From: Candidatus Nanopelagicales bacterium
GTDB lineage: Bacteria > Actinomycetota > Actinomycetes > S36-B12 > UBA10799
Assembly (NCBI GenBank): GCA_030699055.1
Contig: JAUYKX010000197.1
Span: 1 to 5,016 of the forward strand
Reading direction: 5' to 3'
DNA: 5,016 nt
This document shows, piece by piece, positions 1-4,965 of this stretch. A model generated the notes under the pieces. The model was not told where the DNA came from. It searched no databases and saw nothing but the letters and a program-made list of their open reading frames with translations. Both the position numbers and the translations under genes were made by a program. The first letter of the stretch is position 1. Every line of letters begins with the position of its first letter.

Positions 1-1
1 C

Positions 2-439
2 GAACTGCACTTGTCGGAGGCGTTCGGTCGCCCCACCCGGGTACTCAACGATGCCGAGGTGCAGGGGGCGGCGGTCATTTCCCGAGAGGGTCTCGAGGTG
101 ATGTTCACCCTGGGCACCGGCCTGGGGTGTGCCGTTTACGACGACGGCAGGCTGGCCCCGCATCTGGAGATGTCGCATGCCCCTGTGCGCAAGCGCACCA
201 CGTACGACCTGTTCATCGGCAACCTTGTGCTCAAGGAGATCGGTCCGGAGCGGTGGAGTCGCCGGTTGTTGTCGGTCGTCGACGGCCTGCGGCCGGTGTT
301 CTGCTGGGACAGGTTGTTCCTCGGCGGGGGCAACGCCCGCTGTATCAAGGTTTTCCTGGGAGACGACGTGACGATCGTCCCGAATCTGGCCGGGATCCTC
401 GGCGGGGTCAAAGCCTGGGAGTTGGAGCTGGAGCGCTGA
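2..439 (+). CDS. ROK-family sugar kinase, polyphosphate-glucokinase-like (3' part)
   Basis: The gene is cut by the left window edge; 145 C-terminal residues are visible and the stop is TGA at 437-439. The start lies outside, so the TTG at 11 is not a credible start. ROK kinases phosphorylate glucose or related hexoses in the cytosol; the polyphosphate-glucokinase branch uses polyphosphate and/or ATP. Visible signs are RVLNDAEVQG near the left edge, matching the 'LNDA' segment that contributes the catalytic Asp, then FTLGTGLGCAVYDDGRL (phosphate-binding LGTGxG), then LAPHLEMSH with the His of the usual E(L/I)GH segment, and RLFLGGGNAR, the C-terminal GGG turn. The Cys-rich zinc motif of glucokinase/repressor ROK proteins is absent, as in polyphosphate-glucokinase relatives. 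The Gly of the usual 'GH' is Ser here. The C-terminus (IVPNLAGILGGVKAWELE) looks complete. Substrate and phosphate donor cannot be settled from this part; it could be a ROK protein without proven kinase activity. Confidence 0.85.
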   Translation, partial: ELHLSEAFGRPTRVLNDAEVQGAAVISREGLEVMFTLGTGLGCAVYDDGRLAPHLEMSHAPVRKRTTYDLFIGNLVLKEIGPERWSRRLLSVVDGLRPVFCWDRLFLGGGNARCIKVFLGDDVTIVPNLAGILGGVKAWELELER

Positions 440-476
440 GCCGGGGGGTGGATTGCTCCGTTCGGGTTGCCGGGCA

Positions 477-514
477 TCGCGGGCGGTGCCAGCCCAGGTT
501 TGGAATGCCCGCGA
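477..514. repeat. Inverted repeat downstream of the ROK gene, possible terminator
   Basis: TCGCGGGC at 477-484 is an exact reverse complement of GCCCGCGA at 507-514, with a 22-base loop, 38 bases after the ROK stop codon. It could act as a factor-independent terminator, but there is no T-tract and the loop is long. In GC-rich DNA an 8-bp stem can arise by chance. Confidence 0.25.
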
Positions 515-524
515 AACGGGGGTG

Positions 525-660
525 TCAGCTGGCTTTGATTCGGATGCCTTTGTTGATGTCTGGTAAGGCCGTGGGGATGGCGCGAGGTAGATCTGTTCGG
601 TCTTGTCCTTGGCCAGTTTCAGTAGCACGGTTTGAAGATCGACGAACTCGCCCGCATCAG
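525..660 (-). pseudogene. Short coding-like remnant on the minus strand, frameshifted
   Basis: On the minus strand, from about 660 down to 581, one frame reads AGEFVDLQTVLLKLAKDK followed by TEQIYLA. In a different frame, from about 583 down to the TGA at 525-527, the strand reads AIPTALPDINKGIRIKAS and stops. Together they look like the C-terminal end of a protein interrupted by an indel near 580. Codon choice in the first part is GC-ending and natural for this genome. No start or complete domain is present and I do not recognise the family. Its position between two complete stop/start signals fits decayed accessory DNA. It may also be a chance open stretch; a protein-level search with both frames joined would decide. 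Confidence 0.35.
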
Positions 661-718
661 CGGCTGAAGGCAATGCGCCCGCCACACCACACCTGGACCC
701 GCGACAGAATGAGAAGCG

Positions 719-1108
719 ATGAACGATCACCCCACACCCAAGCTGCGCAAAGCGCAGCTGCCGCAATCCGGTTACCTCGTCCTACGCGGGCTATTCCGGG
801 GCATGGACCGCGAGGCAGCGACCCGGTTCTTCGACCGATTTCCCGGCTGGCAGGAATATGGACTCTCCGGCTACTACGCCGCGAGCGACCAAGACATTGA
901 TGCCCTATGCAGTTAACAGCTGCAGCCATGGCACCAGATCGCAGTTTTCAAGATTGAAGATCTACGGGCAGCCGGGCTCGGCCTGCAACCAACTTTCCGC
1001 ACGCCCCACATCACCATTACCCACCCCGACCTTGACCAGCTGATCTACCTGCTAGATCGCACCTCCCATGAAGTCATCGAAAACCCGTACTATGAGAGCA
1101 ACGAATAG
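719..1108 (+). pseudogene. Small unrecognised gene interrupted by an in-frame TAA
   Basis: ATG at 719 opens a 65-residue frame (MNDHPTPKLRKAQLPQSGYL onward, including FFDRFPGWQEYGLSGYYAAS) that ends at TAA 914-916. The same frame then stays open for 63 more codons (LQPWHQIAVFKIEDLRAAGL, FRTPHITITHPDLDQLIYLL, ending NPYYESNE) to TAG at 1106-1108. The second half has protein-like composition and no frame change is needed, so a point mutation to TAA in a gene of about 129 codons is the simplest reading. Stop-codon readthrough is possible but unsupported. No known domain is recognised; the product would be small, soluble and mixed alpha/beta, without signal peptide or membrane segment. The Shine-Dalgarno is poor: GAGAAG at 711-716 lies only two bases from the ATG, so the true start is uncertain. 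The stop at 1108 is 16 bases before the next gene, which suggests an original two-gene operon. Confidence 0.6.
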
Positions 1109-1110
1109 AA

Positions 1111-1116
1111 GGGAGG
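1111..1116 (+). promoter_or_regulatory. Strong Shine-Dalgarno that fixes the start at 1125
   Basis: GGGAGG ends eight bases before ATG 1125. The same frame is open further upstream, to an ATG at 1068 that overlaps the previous gene and has no such site. The ribosome binding site therefore decides for 1125. Confidence 0.7.
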
Positions 1117-1124
1117 CCCGCCTC

Positions 1125-1403
1125 ATGTTCAGTCACACCGACACCGGTCACGAACTCGATCTGTTTCTTGACCTGCACAGCATGGATGAAACCGGTCTGC
1201 CCTGGGGTTTCCTCCGCGATTCCGCATACCCCGAACGAATCCACGAAGGCGCATGGATCACAGCGGGTACGCCCGACGTGTGGGTAGTCGCGCGAGTGAT
1301 CGACATCGTGGCCGAGCCCAGCGGCCAAATCGTGCATATCCAACCCCAGCGCGGAGCAGGCACCAAGTGGCTGCACCTGCGGTCAACTGCCGCTGCCAGC
1401 TGA
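1125..1403 (+). CDS. Hypothetical protein, 92 aa
   Basis: Intact frame from ATG 1125 to TGA 1401-1403. The start is chosen for the GGGAGG site and because it avoids overlap with the preceding gene. The product begins MFSHTDTGHELDLFLDLHSM, continues with ETGLPWGFLRDSAYPERIHE and GAWITAGTPDVWVVARVIDI, then a C-terminal beta-like stretch (GQIVHIQPQRGAGTKWLHL). It has no signal peptide, membrane segment or familiar catalytic motif. The alternation of hydrophobic residues from about residue 42 onward (AWITAG, VWVVARVIDIV, QIVHIQPQ) suggests a small beta barrel or sheet, but this is inference. It lies 16 bases after the interrupted small gene, so the two were probably co-transcribed and may work together. 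I do not recognise the family and assign no function. Confidence 0.65.
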   Translation: MFSHTDTGHELDLFLDLHSMDETGLPWGFLRDSAYPERIHEGAWITAGTPDVWVVARVIDIVAEPSGQIVHIQPQRGAGTKWLHLRSTAAAS

Positions 1404-1425
1404 CCGCACCTTGCAGGCCGGAGCC

Positions 1426-1443
1426 AGTGCTCGGTGAGCAACT
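1426..1443. terminator. Small hairpin after the 92-aa gene, possible terminator
   Basis: TGCTC at 1428-1432 pairs with GAGCA at 1436-1440 around a GGT loop, and AGT/ACT flanks extend the stem if one A is bulged. It begins 23 bases after the stop codon. There is no T-tract, so termination is only a suggestion from position and structure. Confidence 0.3.
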
Positions 1444-1446
1444 TGA

Positions 1447-1493
1447 TGATTGACAATCCTCCTCGACCTTCAGGGCGGTGAGGATGTCAATCA
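1447..1493. repeat. Long imperfect inverted repeat between the small genes and the GH16 gene
   Basis: TGATTGACAATCCTC (1447-1461) and GAGGATGTCAATCA (1480-1493) are reverse complements over 14 pairs, with one extra A in the left arm and an 18-base loop. The stem is AT-richer than its surroundings. It starts 44 bases after the stop of the 92-aa gene and ends about 150 bases before the GH16 start. Possible roles are a bidirectional terminator, a protein-binding site or a relic of an insertion sequence end; nothing in the sequence decides between these. Confidence 0.6.
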
Positions 1494-1628
1494 GAGCGAG
1501 GCACCCCGATCCGCGTCGGCTTCTATGAACTCACCCGTGTCGCCGCGCCGTTCACCCGATTGGTCGTATCGGGCGGCGTGTCGGGAGACTTTCACCGACA
1601 TTCCGTGGCTGCGGTTCGAGATCATACC

Positions 1629-1634
1629 TATATT
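1629..1634 (+). promoter_or_regulatory. Candidate -10 box for leaderless transcription of the GH16 gene
   Basis: TATATT matches the actinobacterial TANNNT -10 pattern and ends six bases before ATG 1641, so transcription would begin at or next to the start codon. No Shine-Dalgarno is visible upstream of 1641, which agrees with a leaderless mRNA, a common arrangement in actinobacteria. No good -35 is seen; TGGCTG at the 17-base spacing is a poor match. Confidence 0.4.
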
Positions 1635-1640
1635 GACGTG

Positions 1641-4490
1641 ATGCGTAAGATGCTCCGATTCGCGAGCTTCCCGACGGCTGCCTTGCTCGCCTTTGCCGCG
1701 GCGAGCGCGCCGGTCGACGCGCGGGCTCAAGTCTCCACCGATATCGATCCGCCAACCGTGTCCGAGATCTCACTCCCTTCGGGGGTCACAGGTCCGAGCA
1801 TCTCCGTCGGGGCGACGATCGAGGACGTGTCCGGTGTCAACAAGGCCTACCTGTACTTGGATCGGCTTGACGGCCGAAACGAGGCAGGGATTCGGCTGTG
1901 GGACGACGGCACGAATGGCGATGTCACGCCGGGGGATGACCGATACTCGGCGAACGCGGTGCTGGCCGTTCCCGATGCCACGTACGACGTCTCGCTGCTG
2001 ACGTACGACAGCAAGTACAACGAGGTGCGCCCACGACTCGGGACGCTCAAGGTCGCAGGGTCGACATTCGAGTGGCTACGGGCGTCACCCGCGCCATCCC
2101 CAACGCCTACCGCTTCCGAGCCCGCCCCTGAACCAAGTCCAACATCGACGTCAATCCCGACGCCATCCCCAACGCCCAGCGCGTCCTCCGGGCCGCCTTC
2201 GGATCAAGCACCGCCCGTTGTGAGCGCTGTCGAGGTGCCAGTTGGCTTGACTTCCGCGGCCATGTCCGCGTCGGCGTCGGTCGTCGACGCAGGATCCGGT
2301 GTCAACAAGGTGTACCTCTACTTCGACCGACCGGATGGCAGGAACGCGGCCGGCATCAGAATGACGGATGATGGCCAAGGCGCCGACGCCGCGGCGGACG
2401 ATGGTCGGTACTCAACTCAGTCGACTTTGACGCTTGGAGATGGCCAGTACCGAGTTTCGATCTTGACTTACGACGGGAAATACAACGAGACGAACCCGAC
2501 TGTCGCCTCACTGGTGGTTTCCGGGGAGCAGTACCGATGGTCGCCGGATGGTGCCGGTGGGTCGCCCACCCCGACGCCCACCCCGACCGCGTCACCGGCT
2601 CCCTCACCGACACAAACCCCAACCCCAACCCCGACGCCCACCCCGACCTATCCCCCGAGCGGCACCAACCTCTTGGTCAACGGGTCGTTTGAGTCGGGGC
2701 TTGCGGGCTGGGCGCCACACGGAGTTGTCGATACGACCAACGAGTCCTACGAGGGCGGCTTCGCCGCGCGCCTGACGGCCGGCAACGCGACGGACGCGCG
2801 AATCACTCAGACGATCAGTGGCCTCAAGCCGATGACTCGTTACACGCTGGCCTTCCGGGTCAAGACCTCCGGATCGCAGCCGCGCGACGTGTGGGCGTCG
2901 TATGGCGTCGACGGGGACGTGCAGCTGGCCAAGACGAACTCCCTGCAGTCCGCGGGATTCAGCGAGTCCCGCTTCTCGTTCTTCACCGAACCCGGCTCAC
3001 CGACGGTGGATGTTTGGGTGATGGCCGGCCGAAATGATCCACCGGGGACGACGACGATCGACTCCGCGCGTCTGGTTGAGGGCGTGTTGCCCGTTCCAAC
3101 CCCTTCGCCCGGCGAACCACCACTTGCGAGCCTGCCTACTCCGCCAACGCTGCCCGCACCCGGCGACAACGCGGTGACGAACGGTGACTTCGCGGCTGGC
3201 GGAACCGGTTGGGTTCTCGATGGGGCCGCGCCAGCCATCGATGGGTCGGGCCAATCGGCAAACCCGATCATGACCGTCACGCCGACAGCCACAACGGCCC
3301 GCGCTGTCCAGGATGTTCCGATCTTGCTGGCACCGGGAACGACCTACACGCTCTCCGCGCGCGCTCGCACGACGGGCGGCACGGCGACGATTGGGTACAC
3401 GGCCACAGACGGATCCGTCGACGCGTACTCGAATGTGAGCTCCACGTCCTGGCAGCAATACGACGTCACATTCACGACCGGGGCCACGTACTCCGGCGGT
3501 AAGGTTCGGGCCGAGTTCTACAAGGGGAATTCCGGGACCCTGTACGTCGATGACATCACTTTGTTGGCCAGGGGTGCCGAATGGCTCGATACGCCCGACC
3601 CGACACCCACGCCCCAAGCGGCGCTCACCGAGGACTTCGATGGTCCCGGGCTGAATAGCGGGGATTGGCTGATCGCCAACAAGGGGTGGGGCGGCGACAA
3701 CGGCGGCGTCGTTCCCGCCAACGTTTCCGTGTCCGACGGTGTCGTGCACCTGGCCGCCAATGGTGACCGCTACGAGGGGCAGGTCGTCGGCCTGGGCGGA
3801 CGTAAGACGCGGGTGGGGGCCGCGATCGTCACCCGTAACTACTTCGCTTCCGGCAGGTACGAGGTGCGCGCGCGGGTTCCTCGCCAGGAAGGGGCCTGCA
3901 CCGCTTTCTGGAGCTTCCACTACCTCGAGTACCAAACGGGCCAACCCGAGTACTACGAGGAGCCAAACCGGATCAGGAACTCGGAGATCGATTGGGAGTT
4001 CCCGACCGCACGCGACGACGGCTCCGACGACGACCCGATCAGCTTCGACAACGCGCGCGCGAACAGCTGGGGCGGCAAGTACGGCGGCGAGGGCGGGAAC
4101 GTCTCGCTGCGACCGCGGATCGGCGATCTCGTCGCGGATGGCGAGTTCCACAACTACGCCTACGAGTGGCATTCCGGGGGGCCGGGTATGACGCCATACG
4201 TCGCGTGGTCCATCGACGGCACTGAGGTGGCGCGATACGACGGCAACGGTTTCGGCCAGGACAATGTGCCATTCCGGGCGTCACGGTTCTGGATCGGAGT
4301 CTGGTTCCCGGCGAGCGGCTACAAGGACAAGGTGGGCTGGGCCGGCAATCCGGACTTCGACACGGTGACCCTTGACATCGATTCGGTCACGATCACACCG
4401 TTCAACGAACCGAACGACCGGTATGAGGCAGAGACATGGCCGAACGGGTTCTATGCGGACCCGGGCCAGTACCCGGGCCAGTACCCGTGA
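1641..4490 (+). CDS. Secreted modular GH16 glycoside hydrolase with two CBM4/9-like modules
   Basis: 949 residues, ATG 1641 to TGA 4490. The start is chosen because a signal peptide follows at once: RK..R, hydrophobic FPTAALLAFAAASA, and ARA|Q giving cleavage after about residue 29. A TTG at 1560 in frame would add 27 residues before the signal and is unlikely. Order: domain A (33-147), Pro/Thr/Ser linker (148-187), domain B (188-301, a duplicate of A), PT linker (302-340), CBM4/9-like module 1 (341-481, LLVNGSFESGLAGW), linker, CBM-like module 2 (509-646, VTNGDFAAGGTGW), short linker, GH16 domain (about 661-922). The active site is EIDWE: E782 nucleophile, D784 helper, E786 acid/base, the ExDxE form without the extra residue of laminarinase-type GH16. 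Supporting segments are GRYEVRARVP, AFWSFH, YAYEWH and VAWSIDGTEVARY. GH16 enzymes cleave beta-1,3/1,4-glucans, galactans or xyloglucan with retention; the substrate is not determined here. There is no sorting motif or C-terminal membrane segment, so release outside the cell is expected. Confidence 0.92.
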   Translation: MRKMLRFASFPTAALLAFAAASAPVDARAQVSTDIDPPTVSEISLPSGVTGPSISVGATIEDVSGVNKAYLYLDRLDGRNEAGIRLWDDGTNGDVTPGDDRYSANAVLAVPDATYDVSLLTYDSKYNEVRPRLGTLKVAGSTFEWLRASPAPSPTPTASEPAPEPSPTSTSIPTPSPTPSASSGPPSDQAPPVVSAVEVPVGLTSAAMSASASVVDAGSGVNKVYLYFDRPDGRNAAGIRMTDDGQGADAAADDGRYSTQSTLTLGDGQYRVSILTYDGKYNETNPTVASLVVSGEQYRWSPDGAGGSPTPTPTPTASPAPSPTQTPTPTPTPTPTYPPSGTNLLVNGSFESGLAGWAPHGVVDTTNESYEGGFAARLTAGNATDARITQTISGLKPMTRYTLAFRVKTSGSQPRDVWASYGVDGDVQLAKTNSLQSAGFSESRFSFFTEPGSPTVDVWVMAGRNDPPGTTTIDSARLVEGVLPVPTPSPGEPPLASLPTPPTLPAPGDNAVTNGDFAAGGTGWVLDGAAPAIDGSGQSANPIMTVTPTATTARAVQDVPILLAPGTTYTLSARARTTGGTATIGYTATDGSVDAYSNVSSTSWQQYDVTFTTGATYSGGKVRAEFYKGNSGTLYVDDITLLARGAEWLDTPDPTPTPQAALTEDFDGPGLNSGDWLIANKGWGGDNGGVVPANVSVSDGVVHLAANGDRYEGQVVGLGGRKTRVGAAIVTRNYFASGRYEVRARVPRQEGACTAFWSFHYLEYQTGQPEYYEEPNRIRNSEIDWEFPTARDDGSDDDPISFDNARANSWGGKYGGEGGNVSLRPRIGDLVADGEFHNYAYEWHSGGPGMTPYVAWSIDGTEVARYDGNGFGQDNVPFRASRFWIGVWFPASGYKDKVGWAGNPDFDTVTLDIDSVTITPFNEPNDRYEAETWPNGFYADPGQYPGQYP
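1737..2543 (+). repeat. Duplicated N-terminal domain (A and B) in the GH16 protein
   Basis: Residues 33-147 (1737-2081) and 188-301 (2202-2543) align end to end. Shared landmarks are PP-V-S at the start, SGVNK-YLY-DR-DGRN-AGIR, DDG...DD-RYS, the YDVSLLTYDSKYNE / YRVSILTYDGKYNE pair, and a final F/Y-x-W. At DNA level the copies share TCCGGTGTCAACAAGG exactly, so the duplication is fairly recent or under tight constraint. The copies are separated by a Pro/Thr/Ser linker. A beta-sandwich fold and a spacer or binding role are inferred. Confidence 0.85.
2568..2648 (+). repeat. Low-complexity PT-repeat linker DNA with a 60-base direct repeat
   Basis: The region encodes runs of Pro-Thr and Pro-Ser. 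A 21-base unit beginning ACCCCGACGCCCACC occurs at 2568-2588 and again, identical, at 2628-2648, exactly 60 bases apart. Such repeats keep frame (20 codons) and can change linker length by slippage or recombination. Flexible, probably O-glycosylated linkers of this kind are usual in secreted actinobacterial carbohydrate enzymes. Confidence 0.8.
4459..4487 (+). repeat. 12-bp tandem repeat at the 3' end of the GH16 gene
   Basis: ACCCGGGCCAGT occurs at 4459-4470 and 4471-4482, followed by a partial third unit ACCCG. It encodes the C-terminal PGQYPGQYP and keeps frame. The unit contains the palindrome CCCGGG. The repeat ends at the GH16 stop, just where sequence of a different character begins. 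Confidence 0.85.
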
Positions 4491-4747
4491 CAGTGCTGCC
4501 CAGGGCAGTCCCCGGAGCACCCGACTACGTTCTCGTTCACGGCGGGAACATGTCGACCGACACCTGGAACCGGCACACGTTCGAGGAACGCGTCCGCCTC
4601 GCCGTCGACGACGCCTACGCGTCGTTCACCCACTCGAAAGTGACCGGTCGGGTCTGCCCGGAGTTCTCAAAGATTCGGGCCGATAGTGAGAGTGACGTGG
4701 CAAGGTCCTTAACACCGGCAAGGTCGTTACTGGGCGTCGGGGGATAG
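4487..4747 (+). pseudogene. Mosaic remnant starting with an alpha/beta-hydrolase N-terminus
   Basis: A frame with GTG at 4487, overlapping the GH16 stop as GTGA, runs to TAG at 4745-4747 (86 codons). Its first part reads PDYVLVHGGNMSTDTWNR, the first strand and oxyanion-loop HGG segment typical of alpha/beta-hydrolase esterases. The family needs about 220-280 residues with a nucleophile elbow GxSxG, and none follows. From about 4578 the frame reads FEERVRLAVDDAYASFTHSK then VTGRV, coding-like but not the continuation of a hydrolase; it faintly recalls the N-terminal helix of glutaminase A, a weak impression only. From about 4670 the reading is repeat DNA. I read this as fused gene scraps left by deletion. 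No Shine-Dalgarno precedes 4487, so expression is doubtful. Confidence 0.55.
4699..4730. repeat. Direct repeat pair GGCAAGGTCcTTA / GGCAAGGTCgTTA
   Basis: GGCAAGGTCCTTAAC (4699-4713) and GGCAAGGTCGTTAC (4717-4730) lie 18 bases apart and differ at one internal base over the first 13. Closely spaced repeats like these, next to those at 4752-4842, are typical of multi-site transposase-binding ends such as in the IS21 family. No transposase is visible, so the link is inference. Confidence 0.55.
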
Positions 4748-4751
4748 CGGC

Positions 4752-4842
4752 TCATTTGACGGTCATTTGACTGGCGGGGGGACTGAGTGGTCGGAGTAGG
4801 GCTTGTCACGAGGGAATCCGGCCGGATTCTCATTTGACTGGC
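4752..4842. repeat. Three direct repeats of TCATTTGAC(TGGC)
   Basis: TCATTTGAC occurs at 4752-4760, 4763-4771 and 4830-4838; the second and third copies extend to TCATTTGACTGGC. The first two are 11 bases apart, about one helical turn, and the third is 67 bases after the second. Spacing on one face of the helix fits cooperative protein binding, for example by a transposase or regulator. The surrounding DNA has no credible gene on either strand. Confidence 0.65.
4814..4829. repeat. 16-bp perfect palindrome
   Basis: GAATCCGGCCGGATTC is its own reverse complement and abuts the third TCATTTGAC repeat (4830). It has no loop, which favours a binding site for a dimeric protein over an RNA hairpin. 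A role as operator, recombination site or cleavage site cannot be told apart from sequence alone. Confidence 0.6.
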
Positions 4843-4912
4843 TAGTTTCTTCTGTGGGACCCAGAGCGAAACTGATAGGTCACTTCTGTTGACCGGGGCC
4901 TTGCTGGGCGCA

Positions 4913-4936
4913 AGCTCGGCCGTTTAGGGCCGAGTT
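4913..4936. terminator. Hairpin, possible terminator
   Basis: CTCGGCC (4915-4921) pairs exactly with GGCCGAG (4928-4934) around the loop GTTTAG; a G-T and an A-T pair extend the stem to 4913-4936. The stem is stable and compact. No T-tract follows, so it may be a terminator, an attenuator-like element before a gene to the right, or part of a mobile-element end. Confidence 0.4.
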
Positions 4937-4965
4937 AGCCCTGTGGTTGGGTTGGTGGATCCGCA

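Larger units (their letters stand above)
4748..4965. other. Gene-free, repeat-rich stretch, probable mobile-element end
   Basis: I find no supportable gene on either strand here. The stretch holds three TCATTTGAC repeats, the 16-bp palindrome, a small inverted repeat GGTCA/TGACC (4878-4882 and 4890-4894) and a hairpin at 4913-4936. Base composition is G/T-rich on the plus strand, unlike the coding DNA to the left. This is consistent with the non-coding terminal region of an insertion sequence that continues to the right, but no transposase reading frame is visible. Confidence 0.4.

Noticed and set aside
127..900. Plus-strand open frame of 257 codons across the ROK end and the following gap
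   Set aside because: It overlaps the well-supported ROK frame and continues through the intergenic stretch with Arg/Pro-rich low-information sequence; no start signal or motif supports it.
1450..1487. TTGACA at 1450-1455 as a -35 promoter box
   Set aside because: No -10 box is found 16-19 bases downstream, and the hexamer is part of the left arm of the long inverted repeat.
1555..1573. CCCGAT/ATCGGG inverted repeat as an operator for the GH16 gene
   Set aside because: A 6-bp stem with a 7-base loop is weak in GC-rich DNA and does not match a sugar-regulator operator that I can recognise.
1525..1641. Possible 38-codon leader peptide ending TGATG, overlapping the GH16 start
   Set aside because: The one-base overlap is suggestive of coupling, but there is no Shine-Dalgarno and no recognisable sequence, and the TATATT box inside it argues for a leaderless start instead.
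2544..2660. Repeats in the PT linker as a CRISPR or regulatory array
   Set aside because: The periodicity is explained by Pro-Thr codon runs in the GH16 frame; there are no conserved repeats with unique spacers.
2997..4172. Long minus-strand open frame (391 codons) opposite the GH16 gene
   Set aside because: It lies wholly within the GH16 gene, shows Arg/Gly/Val-rich composition typical of antisense frames in GC-rich DNA, and has no recognisable domain.
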